From Phascolomyces articulosus (lineage: Eukaryota > Mucoromycota > Mucoromycetes > Mucorales > Lichtheimiaceae): a stretch of DNA of 64,000 nucleotides. This document shows, piece by piece, positions 1 through 10,961 of the stretch. Under the pieces are notes generated by a model. That model ran no database searches. It saw only the letters and a program-made list of their open reading frames with translations, and was not told where the DNA came from. Numbering within the stretch: the first letter of the stretch is position 1; each line of letters begins with the position of its first letter. The stretch lies in assembly GCA_025677815.1 (NCBI GenBank), contig JAIXMP010000003.1, forward strand, positions 1,674,001 to 1,738,000, given 5' to 3'. The position numbers and the translations under genes were made by a program.

Positions 1-1342
1 TTATGTAAGATCCAACAAGTTTACAACAAGAAAACAAGAGCATATTTTTTTCTTACCTTGTTGTGATAATGGTGGTGGAGGTGGTGTTGGCGATTTTTGA
101 TATTGTTCTCTATTATAAACATTGGATTGAGGTGCTGGTGGTAATGGTGAAGAAGGTGCTCTAGGTCTACCACGTTGTTGTTGTATTCCTTTACTACTGC
201 TACTTGGTGATAAGAAACTGGATGGTTTTTGTTCTACCGGTTGTTGCTCTTGATCATATTTTGACATAAACTCTTGAATAAATCCTTTATTCTGTTCAAT
301 CTCTTGAGCCGTAATGCCAAGTGATTTCAATTGGCCAATAATATCACCACTTTCTCCTTCAACAGTAAATCCTTTCTCTTGCGTAAATCCAATATGACCT
401 GTATGTCTGTTTTTTTTGATAAATTACATATAAATTAGTATTATTACATTTATATTTCGTCATTTGTCCCTGTTTATATACCGAAAGTCCGCAGGTGATC
501 CAATCAATCCTTTGTCGATCCGTTTTTTTCGTAATTTATCTCGCCATGCATGTTGTTTAGGTTGTTGTTGTTGTTTATTAGCTGCTGCTGCTAAATAATA
601 ATAATAATAATAATAATGCGTTATTTGTTTGTTTATTAAGTAGAATGTGAGGGAATGGGAAAAAATATCGATACAAATACCTTTCAATTGAATGGATTCT
701 CGGTGAACCAATTTTTTGTAAAACGTTTCGCCTTCTTCTTCCTCTACAAACTCTAATCCTGCAATATAGTCCTATAACACATATAATTGAGTTTAATTAT
801 TACCATAGGGTTGATGATAAAAAATAATAATTACATCGGTATCAAAAGTATAAAAAAACCCAGCTTCTTGAACAAAATCAAAATCTTGATATAATTCGTG
901 TTCCCATAAAATACCCGTATGATTCTATTATTATTATTATTATATATCATGATTAGCTGCTCTATGATAGAATGGACATAATCAATCAAAAGAAAATGTC
1001 AAGAACCTCAATATCAATTATACGTATATAATAAGAACCATTTTCTTTACATAGCGTGGCGGCACCCCACACGCCAGTGTGCGACCATACTTCCGGATCA
1101 GGAAAAGCTATCACGAGTCGAGCCACTGCTGCTGTATAAATCGACTATTATTATATATTTTCATCATAATAAGAAGAAATAATAAACAAATCGTCAAACT
1201 CAAAATCCTTCATTTTTGCTCAGCATCCAAAAGGATGGATTATTTCTTTTTTCATGAGAAATCAAATATACGTTACTGCATTGGGTAATGCTTTTCGAAC
1301 AATACTTTTATCAGCAGGTGTAGGTAATGTAACCGTAGGCAT
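1..1342 (-). CDS. LAS17: WASP/Las17 homologue, N-terminal part (cut by window start)
   Basis: Actin nucleation-promoting factor that binds G-actin and the Arp2/3 complex at endocytic patches. Six exons are visible on the minus strand: 1277-1342, 1007-1144, 835-924, 681-771, 482-590 and 57-406. All introns are GT-AG and the phases agree, giving about 281 residues before the window ends inside an intron. Residues about 20-125 form a WH1 (EVH1) domain, with the diagnostic stretches TAAVARLVIAFPD, HTGVWGAA and GSYYIRIIDIE. Near residue 160 a CRIB-like motif (SPADFRHTGHIGF) crosses the exon 5/6 boundary, and a polyproline tract (PTPPPPP) begins the central region. The C-terminal WH2/acidic (VCA) part should lie upstream of base 1. 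The start ATG at 1342 gives MPTVTLPTPADKSIVRKALP, which aligns with the usual Las17 start. It shares a 591-bp intergenic region with the divergent chitin synthase activator. Family assignment is firm; exact splice sites of exon 1 are inferred. Confidence 0.9.
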
Positions 1343-1933
1343 TGAATTGGATATATCAAGTTAAAAAGTTAAAAAAAGAAACAAGAAACACAAGAAAAAA
1401 AAAAAAACCGATGTCGGTTCCGAAAAAAAAAGCTTTCTTATTATTACTTAAAACAAATAACATGGGATTTATTATTAAGTTTTATATCACTGCTATATAA
1501 AATGGTCGCAGTTGATAAAAATTATATAAAGATGGACCCTGTCACAGAATATAATGGGTCCGTATTTCCGATGTATTCATTCAAGAAATATATAATAAAG
1601 TCGTCATCACTTTGTTTGGGTCGTAATGAAAAAAGAAGAGAGTTGATAACTTTAAAGGCAAAATATATAAAAAAAGGGGTTGTTTTAAATTCATGATTTT
1701 ATTTTTAATTTTTTGGGTTTTCTACTCTTTTTTTTTTTTTTTTCCTTCACTTTTTTTTAACGTCCAAAAAGGTTCATCACTACTTAACTTTTATATATAC
1801 TTGATACACTATACTTAATATCATCATCATCACACTCATATATATATATATATATATATAAATCACACTAAAAAAAATAGTATAATAATTTCTTTAATAA
1901 ATATATAATAAATCATTATTATTAAAATACACA
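1343..1933. promoter_or_regulatory. Divergent promoter region between WASP and Skt5-type genes
   Basis: The 591-bp region separates two divergent starts, so it must hold both promoters. Poly-A/poly-T tracts occur at about 1390-1430 and 1727-1757. A TA-dinucleotide run lies at 1840-1860, about 75 bp before the plus-strand ATG. A perfect inverted repeat AACCGA-TG-TCGGTT lies at 1406-1419. A 64-codon ORF here (1502-1696) has no supporting features and is treated as chance. Confidence 0.6.
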
Positions 1934-4207
1934 ATGGCCACCAAGCCGGCTCAACCACCTATTTCACCTGCTGACGACCTAAAAAACGATATTAGCAACA
2001 ATAGTAATAATAATAATAGTAACAACACCATGGATAATCAGCCTCAGTCTATCCCTTCTCTTTCTTCTCCTTCTACCACTTCTCCAACAACTAATACTAC
2101 TACTACTCCTACTGAACAACAACCACCTAAAGACGACATTCAATTGCCATCCATGGAATCACTTTCAATTAATGATCCTTCATTGATTACTACAGATCCT
2201 ACTACAGCTAGTACTCCTCATTCTCGTAGTCCAACACCACAATCTCAATCTACTGCCAATACAGCGGTAACACCACCTTCTTTGGAACAACAACAACAAC
2301 AAAAACAACAACAAAAACAGCAAGCACAGCAAACACAGCCTCCTTTGTCAACAAATAATAACAACACTAATAATAATAGTAACCGTGGCACTCCTACTTC
2401 TTCCCCAAGATTAGTTCCACCGCAAATCAATGTTCCTACACCTTCTTCTTCTCCTCGTATGATGAATCCTGGTCCACCACCTGAGCCACCACAGCATTCT
2501 CATATGCATAATGGTATGGGACCGCATCCACCATCATCTCAACAACAAGGCCCACCTCCTCCACCTCCAACATCCATGATGGCACCTCACCCAACAAGAC
2601 CTTTACCTCAACAATTACAAACACTTCATCCTCATGGCCCTCCTCCTATGTCTATGCCTCCTCCTCAACATCTTCAGCAACAGCATTTTCAATTACCACC
2701 ACCTGGACCACCTGGACCACCGCCACCCAATCAACAACAACAACAATTTTATCAACCTGTTCCTGTAGGACTTGATCCAGCTTATATGTATCATCGTCCA
2801 CAAAGTTTTTATGATGGTGGAAACGGTGGTCCCCCTCCTCCTATGCAACAACCGCAGCCACATCAATTACCTCCATTTCCTCCTCAACAGCAACAACAAT
2901 TCATGCAATTACCACCGTTACAACAAGGAGGAGGTGGCCATCCCTGGAGAAATAGTTATCATGTTGGTATGGTGGCCGATAATGAAGTTTATTTGCCAGA
3001 TAGTTCCTTGTTAGCAGCCAGTACAGCTGGAAGGCGACCCAAAGAAAGTCAATTCCCACCACCTACATTAGAAAATCTCAACAAATTTCGACGTGAAGCC
3101 AAAACATCCAACAACCCTCAACAATTATTGGATATGGCAAAGTATATTTTGGAAGCCGTCCCCCATGTGTGTCGAAATGAAAAGGATCCTAAACGCAAAG
3201 CTCATATTCGTGAAGCATTAACTACGGAAGCTTACAAGACCGTCAAGAAATTGGCCAACACTTCTGGAATTGGAAAATCAGGTTATGCCGAGGCACAATA
3301 TTTCTTGGCCATGAAATATATGCATGAGGATAATAATATGGGATTAAAAAAGGACGCAGATAAGGGGTATTCCTTATTTATGCAAGGTGCCAAACAAAAT
3401 CATGCTGGATGTAATTATCGAGTGGCTGTCTGTTACGAAGTAGGAGCAGGCACGAAAAAAGACAAAGGCCACGCTATTCAATATTATCGAAAAGCTGCAA
3501 ACTTGGGCGATCCTTCGGCCATGTATAAGTTGGGCATGATATTACTCAAGGGATTGTTGGGCCAATCGAAAAATCCACGTGAAGGCATCTCTTGGTTGAA
3601 ACGTGCCACCCAACATGCTGATCAAGATTTACCGCATGCTTTCCATGAATTGGGTTTGGCTTATGAAAAGGACGGTATTCCTTCTGTGATCGCCGATGTG
3701 GATTATTCAAGAGAATTATTTACTCAAGCAGCACAATATGGTTATGCTCCTTCTCAATTCAAGCTTGGGTTAGCATATGAAAATGGATTTTTGAATTGTC
3801 CTATTGATCCAAGACGATCCATTGCTTGGTATTCAAAGGCAGCAGAACAAGGACATTTGGAATCGGAATTGTCACTTTCAGGATGGTATTTGACGGGCGC
3901 GGAAGGGATTTTGAAACAAAGTGATTCAGAAGCTTATTTATGGGCAAGGAAAGCAGCAGATCGAGGATATGCCAAGGCGGAATATGCAGTGGGTTATTAT
4001 ACAGAAACAGGTATTGGTGTAAGGCAGAACTTGGAGGATGCAAAGAAATGGTATATGCGTGCTGCTTCGCAACAAAATAGACGCGCTATCCAACGTTTGG
4101 CAGAATTGAAAAAGGCTGGCAAGAATAAACCAAAACAAAGACTTAAACATACCCGACCTACCAATGGTCGTCCTGATGAAGCAAAGGATGATTGTATAGT
4201 CATGTAA
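1934..4207 (+). CDS. SKT5: Chitin synthase activator, Skt5/Chs4-type, Sel1 repeats
   Basis: Predicted 757-aa protein from a single uninterrupted exon. In yeast the Chs4/Skt5 family binds and activates class IV chitin synthase (Chs3) and recruits it to the bud neck; here the role would be hyphal wall or septum chitin synthesis. The first ~330 residues are low-complexity (runs of Asn, Gln, Ser/Thr and Pro, with PPPPPP blocks), as is usual for these proteins. A folded region begins near residue 365. Residues ~420-715 hold consecutive Sel1-like repeats, recognisable from A-x-x-x-L-G/A-x-x-Y-x-x-G phrases such as AMYKLGMILLKG, AFHELGLAYEKDG and SQFKLGLAYENGF. The protein ends in CIVM, a CaaX box predicting farnesylation, a known feature of Chs4. 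It is divergent from the WASP gene and convergent with HMG-CoA reductase. The ATG is the first in frame after a TA-rich leader. Confidence 0.92.
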   Translation: MATKPAQPPISPADDLKNDISNNSNNNNSNNTMDNQPQSIPSLSSPSTTSPTTNTTTTPTEQQPPKDDIQLPSMESLSINDPSLITTDPTTASTPHSRSPTPQSQSTANTAVTPPSLEQQQQQKQQQKQQAQQTQPPLSTNNNNTNNNSNRGTPTSSPRLVPPQINVPTPSSSPRMMNPGPPPEPPQHSHMHNGMGPHPPSSQQQGPPPPPPTSMMAPHPTRPLPQQLQTLHPHGPPPMSMPPPQHLQQQHFQLPPPGPPGPPPPNQQQQQFYQPVPVGLDPAYMYHRPQSFYDGGNGGPPPPMQQPQPHQLPPFPPQQQQQFMQLPPLQQGGGGHPWRNSYHVGMVADNEVYLPDSSLLAASTAGRRPKESQFPPPTLENLNKFRREAKTSNNPQQLLDMAKYILEAVPHVCRNEKDPKRKAHIREALTTEAYKTVKKLANTSGIGKSGYAEAQYFLAMKYMHEDNNMGLKKDADKGYSLFMQGAKQNHAGCNYRVAVCYEVGAGTKKDKGHAIQYYRKAANLGDPSAMYKLGMILLKGLLGQSKNPREGISWLKRATQHADQDLPHAFHELGLAYEKDGIPSVIADVDYSRELFTQAAQYGYAPSQFKLGLAYENGFLNCPIDPRRSIAWYSKAAEQGHLESELSLSGWYLTGAEGILKQSDSEAYLWARKAADRGYAKAEYAVGYYTETGIGVRQNLEDAKKWYMRAASQQNRRAIQRLAELKKAGKNKPKQRLKHTRPTNGRPDEAKDDCIVM

Positions 4208-4631
4208 AGCAAAATCTCTCTATTTCTTTTACTTTCTTATCTCCCTATTACATGTATTTCATTTGTTACCCCACCAACAACCACTAAAAAAAAGAAAACC
4301 AAGCATATTTTTTTCCACATTCACAACCATTTGCACGCAACACACCCACTCACTCATATTATATATACATATCTCTAATTAATATACTATGTTCTCAAAT
4401 TATTATTATTGTTATTATTATTATTAATAATATATTAGAAATACTTTATTCTTTTATTTTAAAGAAATTGAAGAAAAAAACACAAAAATAGCAAATGAGA
4501 TGATGGATTTAGATAGTGTGGGTTGGGTAAGTGAGAGAGAGAAAATATATAAAAAAACAAAGTGTGTGAATGTGAGGAAAATTATTATTATTGTTTGTAA
4601 ATATGTATGGATTGGATTGGATTATTATAAT
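4208..4631. other. Convergent 3' intergenic region
   Basis: The region lies between two stop codons that face each other. It holds AT-rich 3' UTR sequence, including TTA/ATT microsatellite-like stretches at about 4400-4430. No gene is supported; an 82-codon ORF overlapping the HMG-CoA reductase end is a shadow. Confidence 0.6.
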
Positions 4632-7600
4632 TTAGGACTTAATACAAGAACCAGGAACAGGTGTAGGAGCAGGAGTAGCATTAGCACGGTTATGAGCCAT
4701 GTGAGCCTTTACCAAATGACCAGCTGCCAATGCAGCACACAAGGATAATTCACCAGCCATGACTGCAGCACAAATGATACGAGCCAAACGTCTAGCATTA
4801 TCACCAGGGTTAGTTGGATGAGGACCACGTACACCCAACATATCTAAAACAGCTTGTTGAGGAGGCAAAATGGTACCACCACCAACGGTTCCGACTTCAA
4901 TACTAGGCATGGTACATGAAATACGTAAATCTTGACCATCGTTAACAGGTTCCATCAAAGTCATACAGTTGGAACTTTCAACATTTTGAGCAGGATCTTG
5001 ACCGGCAGCCAAATAAATAGCTGTCAAAAGATTAGCAGCTTGAGCATTGAAACCACCCACGGAACCAGCCATAGCTGAACCAATCAAATTTTTATTGACA
5101 TTAAGTTCACACATGGCAGCCACAGTGGTCTTGAGAACTTTTTGAACAGTTTCACCAGGAATGGTAGCTTCGGCCACAACAGATTTACCACGACCTTCAA
5201 TCCAATTAATAGCAGCAGGCTTCTTGTCAGTACAGTAATTACCAGAAAGAGAAATGATTTGCATATCAGGGAAATATTCTTGCATGACAGCCAATGCCTT
5301 TTCACAACCCTTGGAAATCATGTTCATGCCCATGGCATCACCAGTAGCAGTAGAGAAACGAACAAAGACTAAGCGACCAGCCAAAGCAACTTTGAGTTTA
5401 CGTAAACGAGCAAATCGGGACGTAGAGTTGAATGCTTCAGTAAGAATTTCATTGCCTTCTTGTTCGACCCATCGTTTACATTCACCTGCACCCACAATAC
5501 TTGGGAAGCTAAGACAAGGACCACGAGCCATCATATCATTGGTAACAATGGTAGTAGCACCACCACCTTGGTTAATGGCTTTACAACCACGAGCAGCAGA
5601 GGCAACCAAACAGCCTTCAGTTGTAGCCATGGGGATATGAACGTTGATACCATCAATAATCATAGGACCAGCAATACCCAATGGGATAGGCATGTAACCA
5701 ATGACGTTTTCACAGCATGCACCAAATACTTTTTCGTAATGATAGTTTTCAATAGGCAATAAACTTTGTTCAAGTGTCTTTGTAACAGAAGCACGAGAGA
5801 TCAAGGAACGACGGACACGAACAGCACGAGTGAAATCACCCAAGGTACGTTCCAAGGCATAAGGTTGAATTTTACCCTTTTGGACAAGTGTAACAACTTC
5901 TTCATCATTCAAGGCTTCAGGTGTCTTGATCAATGTAAGACATTCATCAATGGATCGTACAACATCAGAAGAAGGTGGTGCAACAGTAGCTGCTTCAGTT
6001 TTGGCAACAGCGGGAGTGGCAGGCTTTTCAGTGACAACAGGGGCAGCAACAGGGGAAGCAACGGTGATAGGAGCTTGTTGCTTTTCTTCGGGTTGCTTAG
6101 GTTGACGAACGACCTTGAACAAATAAGTGTTGAGGAAAAGAGAAACAAATAAAGCAATCGACAAGAGTTTGCTAATAACGGGATGTTGGATATAAATAGC
6201 AGCAGCACTCAACAAGGTACCCAAAGGTTGGGAAATCACTTCAGGGATAATGCTCTTGCGAACGGATTCAGCAACATGGAAAGGCAAGGGAGGGAAAACT
6301 TCAATAATCAATGGCAAATGGTTTTGCTTGGAAGATTGGTGCTGTTGCAAAAGTTGTTGAAGAATGCCGGCGACACTAGGTTCAGTGGTGTTGACTTGAG
6401 GATTGGTGGATTGGAAAGTAGAACATAATTTGAAAACATGCATGCCAATAAAACCAGCAATCTAAATTATCATTCATCCAATTTAGTTAGTCAAACTTGT
6501 TATTGTTTTTTTTTGGAATCACAGGGAATAAAATAAATAATTAGAAAATAATTACCATAAGCAACTTGAGACGACCGATAATAAAGTTGTCAGCCTTGCC
6601 ATCTTCATTATCACTGACATCCAACACCTTGACAACAGTACGACGAACATAACCTGTATTCTTAACTGAGCCACCCTTCTTGGCAACAGCAGCAGAGGAT
6701 CCATTTATAGCTCGGATACGAGTAAGCTATATATACATTGTTATATATATGATTATTTGTTAGTTAAATTGGATGTGAGAGGAAATAAAAGAAGGCTTAT
6801 ATCCAAATAGAGACAAGGGGGGAGAAAATAAACAGCATATGAAAAGATTCCATATTCATGCACACATATAAACAGCCCGGGTATTGGTTTAATAACAGCC
6901 CGGTATTTGGCATCTGATTTACCTCAAGTTTCAAAGTTAAAATGGCGGTATAACACGTGAACATGGCAATGAAATCATAAGCAAGCAAAAGCGCACTTAA
7001 GAAACAAAATTCGCGAAGACCGGAAATACCAGATTTGGCACCAATTGTAAGCACTACGATTTCCATTAAACAATCACGAGTAATGGATGCAGCAACAGAA
7101 TCCACAGCACGAACCACAGTCTTATGAATATCTTGTTTGGCGATAGGTGTTTCCTTGCTCAATTGGAAAACACGCTTTGTAAGCTTGATAGATCGTTCAA
7201 ATCCAATAGTAACGGTGAGAAACGGAATGGCTTCACTATAATGGATTGAGATTATTATTATTATTATTCCAGTCCCGGACCAACAATTTGTTTATCGTTA
7301 ATAACGTATATATTTCTCTATTTTTAACTTTTTGTAGAAAATACTTACGCCAAGACAACAGGATAAACATCCACGTTCAAAGCATTGACAGTAACTAGTG
7401 CAAGCATGAATGAAACGAAACCATTGAATACAACGGCGGTGGCTATTATATGTGCCAAAACAAATTAGTTTCTCACTATTTTTTCTAAAAAAAATACTAG
7501 TCTCTTTTTGTATAAACATAATAATAATAAAATCTTTACCAAGAGTATAACGAGAACCCATGGATCGCATGTTAATAAACAAGGAAGCAAAAGTGGCAAT

Positions 7601-8437
7601 CATCATGAGATAACCTGCCAAGATGACCATGATATCGACATTATCTGCCATCTATAAATATTTATTAAAAAATTATGAGTCACTGCTGGAACAAACGAAA
7701 AAGAACCACTATACAATTCAATTACTTACATCCAAAAGTTCTTTGATACGGAAAACAACATTACGAAGAATAATAAAGAGCCACGAGAACACATTTTCCT
7801 GATGACCTGTATTAGAGAGTGAGACAAGATCGCCAGGAGCAAGGGTAGCCACTTTGTGTTCCCATAAATCCGTTAAATGTTGACGATAAGCACCAGTTGC
7901 ATTAAAAGCATAAGAAAGAACAATAGAAGAATCGGTTTTATCGTTTTCAAAGAAACACATGTCACTATTATCTTGATGATAACATAAATCTTCGACATTG
8001 AATTGCTTCTTTGTATTATCAGGGACATGAATTTCATTCTTGATGAGGTGCTGGAATTGTTGAATAATTTGAGGATCCAAAGCTTGTTGTTTTGGGTCAG
8101 AAATAGCCATTTGTTTCAATTGAATCTTGACAGCATGATGATGAGAAGCGGTTAATTCGGCACCACGATCAAGTTGGGTAAATGCAGCGTCGGATGGTGA
8201 GGCAAAGACAGATGTTGGATATAAACGTGTTACTGTACCGGAAAAGATATCAGAAGTACGTGCAAGGTTAAAGAGGTAGAAATAACAAAATGACGAAAGG
8301 ATGAGAACGGTTACGACCATTTCGATAGGACTACGTGAAGCTATCCGAGCAGCATGATGAATCGCACCCCCAAAGAGTGACGAAACAGACCGGAATGCAG
8401 TAGTACCACCGCCACCATTATACGATTGACGAGGCAT
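4632..8437 (-). CDS. hmgR: 3-hydroxy-3-methylglutaryl-CoA reductase
   Basis: Rate-limiting enzyme of the mevalonate pathway, reducing HMG-CoA to mevalonate with 2 NADPH; an ER membrane protein feeding sterols, carotenoids and trisporoids. Six exons: 7730-8437, 7540-7651, 7349-7442, 6923-7235, 6556-6726 and 4632-6461. They join in frame to 1075 aa, within the usual fungal size. Residues ~38-60 form the first membrane span. Residues ~237-410 form a polytopic region resembling the sterol-sensing domain ([16 protein letters not shown], then [11 protein letters not shown] and hydrophobic spans). A further hydrophobic span and linker follow. The catalytic domain starts near [16 protein letters not shown]. 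Visible catalytic elements are the Glu in TTEGC, the GDAMGMNM loop, the Lys in DKKPAAINW, the Asp in GQDPAQN, the Gly-rich GTVGGGT and the general-acid His in AHMAHNRA near residue 1056. The start is [11 protein letters not shown] at 8437. A 1.2-kb 5' region separates it from the next gene. Mucorales often carry several hmgR copies; which one this is cannot be told here. Confidence 0.96.
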
Positions 8438-9637
8438 TATGGTTTGAGTTTCTTTTCAATGAAGGAAGGAGAAAGGGGAGGAAAAAAAAAAAAAAAGAGA
8501 AGCCAAATGTTGAACGTGGCTCTGTTTTTTTTCTTATTAGTTCTATTAAAGAATAATAGTTTGGAGCTTTTTTTATAAAGTAGCTGTTTAAGCTATTTTG
8601 TTTTTAAGGAAAAAAAAAAGTGATAGAAAATGGAGTAAAAAACTAAGGAAAATCACAAATAAAAGACACAAGAACCTTTAATATGTGCGGAGCTAATCTC
8701 TGTATCAGAACCGACGACCGGTTCCAGTGCCCGATTCAACTTCCTCCCCTATAGAGAGGTTTACAGAACAAAGTGTCTTTTTATGGTGGGGAAAATGGAT
8801 AATAAGAAGATTCCTTTTCTCATAGCTGTCTTTTTCGTCTTATTTTTTATAATGACAAAGATGATACTCATGAATGATTGTACTTTGATAATAACAAGTC
8901 CAATATTTTTGGACCTTGGACCATATATGTTCATGATCTTGTCGTTATGGTACGGTATTTCAAAAAAAAAAAAAAAAAAAGAAAATAGAGAACAGACATT
9001 TTTTTTTGCAGATCACTAAGCAGTTTTTCGGAAGGAGGGGATAAAAGTGATTATCCACACACTCACGTTATTAATGGTTACAATACAATCCACCCTTTTT
9101 TTTTAGGTAAATTAGAATAAAGTGTGGGATATAATAATATTACTTACACATTGTGCATATCCATCTTGTATTGCTGCTATTCCCTCCGTTGAAATTCTAT
9201 GCAAAAGATAGAAAATGTACTTCTTTCTCCTTCCCTCTACAACTTTATCTTTGCACATCTCCCCTTGATTATTATGTAGTTACTTTGTTGGGTCTATTTT
9301 TTCATTGATAAAAAAATATTGAATTAAAATGGATTAATAAAATGAGATTGGAATAAGTTTTAGGGTTTGTTACCGTTTTAGCTTAGTATGAATATGTTTA
9401 AAATCTTATTTGATCTACTATTTATATATAAATATATTGTGTTACGTGTGTGAAGACGTGTGTACGAGAGAAAGTGCGAAAGTATATAAATGTGTATGTA
9501 TGTGGTGAATAATATAAAATAATGACAATAAAATGACAAAAGGATGAGGGAAAAGGGAAATATGCTTATTCTTTTTTTTTCTATCTATGTAAAATAGTAT
9601 GCGTTGGTTTGGATTTGGATCTTTTTTTTTTTTTTGA
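8438..9637. other. 5' region of HMG-CoA reductase; no supported gene
   Basis: The 1.2-kb region holds homopolymer A/T tracts and a slightly GC-richer patch at 8690-8760. That patch contains the inverted repeat GAACCG-ACGAC-CGGTTC at 8708-8724. On the minus strand a short open stretch (about 9149-9197) ends in a canonical GTAAGT donor and could be a 5' UTR exon. A 78-codon plus-strand ORF at 8783 looks like chance because it includes poly-Lys from an A tract. Confidence 0.5.
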
Positions 9638-10961
9638 TTAACCGGACTTTGCAGGTTTTTCACGAATATCATTTTGATAATCCGTCAAACGAAGCAAATT
9701 GCGTTCAAGCATAGCAACGGTGACTTTACCAACGGAAGGAACGAAAATGGATGCCTTGGTCTTCACATCATCTTCAAAGTTTTTGGAAGAAGAAAAGTTG
9801 ATAGCAACTACACCATCTCTAAGTAACTTGGTGGGTAATTTGTAGTTGGGTGAAGGAACACCAGTAATCACCACATCGGATTGAGCAACAACTTGTTCCA
9901 AAGTAGTATCAATATCTTCTACCTTGTGAGCCTTGAGCTTGATACCATCACCACGGGTAAATACTTGAATACCATTGACATCAACGGAAAACACTTTGGC
10001 ACCATCGTTAGCCAACATGGCTGCCAATGGACGACCTACAATTTCACTGCGATTGACAACAGTAATAGTACGACCATAAAGACGATTACCATAGGTAATA
10101 ACGGTATTGTAAACGCCAATGTATTCGAGAATCTATGTCGTTACACCAAAGATCAGCGATTAAGAAAAAAAAAAAACTTTTTATCTTTTCCATTCCATTC
10201 CACCACTTCAATAATTACCTTAACAATGGCTAATGGTGTACATGGAATAATACACTTCATGGTTTCTTCTTCATCCATAAAACGAACATTGTGATATACA
10301 TTGTGGACAAACTTGTGACAAAGACCTTCAACATCCTTGAGTTCACTCACACAGTTTTGCAAATAGGCATCCTATTTATCAATCACAAAAAGGAAAAATA
10401 TAACCTTAATATTCTTATTGTAACTTGTATTGTTTTGACACATACACACGCGTCTCTCCTTCCTCTTTACCTGTTTACCACCAAAGACAGGGTAATACAC
10501 CATGATACCATTGACAGCCTTATCTTCATTGGCTTCGGTGATCTTTTCTTCAAGATCTTGTTTGTCTACTTTACGTAACTCGAATCCACAACCAGTTTCA
10601 GCACAGGTCTTTGCAGTCCATTCGGCATATTTTTTGGCGGCAGGATCATCGTTTGCCAAGAAACCAACAAGCTTGGGTTGAATTTTACGCTCTTGAATAT
10701 CCTTATGGATTTGATCTCTGTAGGATTTTTTTTACATATAGATTTATATGTTGGATAAAGAAAGAGAGAAAGAGGGAGGAGGAAGAGGTCGCATAAAGAT
10801 ATAGATGGATGAATCTTTGGTTGGTAGGGTGGAAAAGAAAAGAATCCATATATATATACAATAGCTCTTTGTTTTAAGATGGTTCTATTCCATGATTATA
10901 ATTACCTGAAAGAGGCAGAAACTTTAGAAGCAAGGATAGTTTTACACGAAGTAGAAGTCAT
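9638..10961 (-). CDS. MTD1: Methylenetetrahydrofolate dehydrogenase (NAD+), MTD1-type
   Basis: Cytosolic one-carbon enzyme oxidising 5,10-methylene-THF to methenyl-THF, for purine synthesis. Four exons: 10906-10961, 10471-10717, 10219-10371 and 9638-10132. They join in phase to 316 aa, close to the ~320 aa of yeast Mtd1. The N-terminal catalytic half has NDDPAAKKYAEWTAKTCAE (Tyr/Lys region) and YYPVFGGKQ. KDVEGLCHKFVHN and PCTPLAIVKILEY follow. The Rossmann half carries YGRTITVVNRSEIVGRPLAA, where bifunctional NADP enzymes typically have a VVGRSxIVGxP form. SVDVNGIQVFTRGDG and the closing PSVGKVTVAMLERNLLRL are also typical of the Mtd1 branch. That branch is monofunctional in yeast; here this is inferred from similarity. 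It is head-to-tail with HMG-CoA reductase, with no sign of joint control. Confidence 0.93.

Noticed and set aside
8783..9019. 78-codon plus ORF in the HMG-CoA reductase 5' region
   Set aside because: Ends in poly-Lys from an A run and lacks any family feature.
9149..9197. Minus-strand open segment with GTAAGT donor (ISTEGIAAIQDGYAQC)
   Set aside because: Too short to support a gene; kept only as a possible 5' UTR exon of HMG-CoA reductase.
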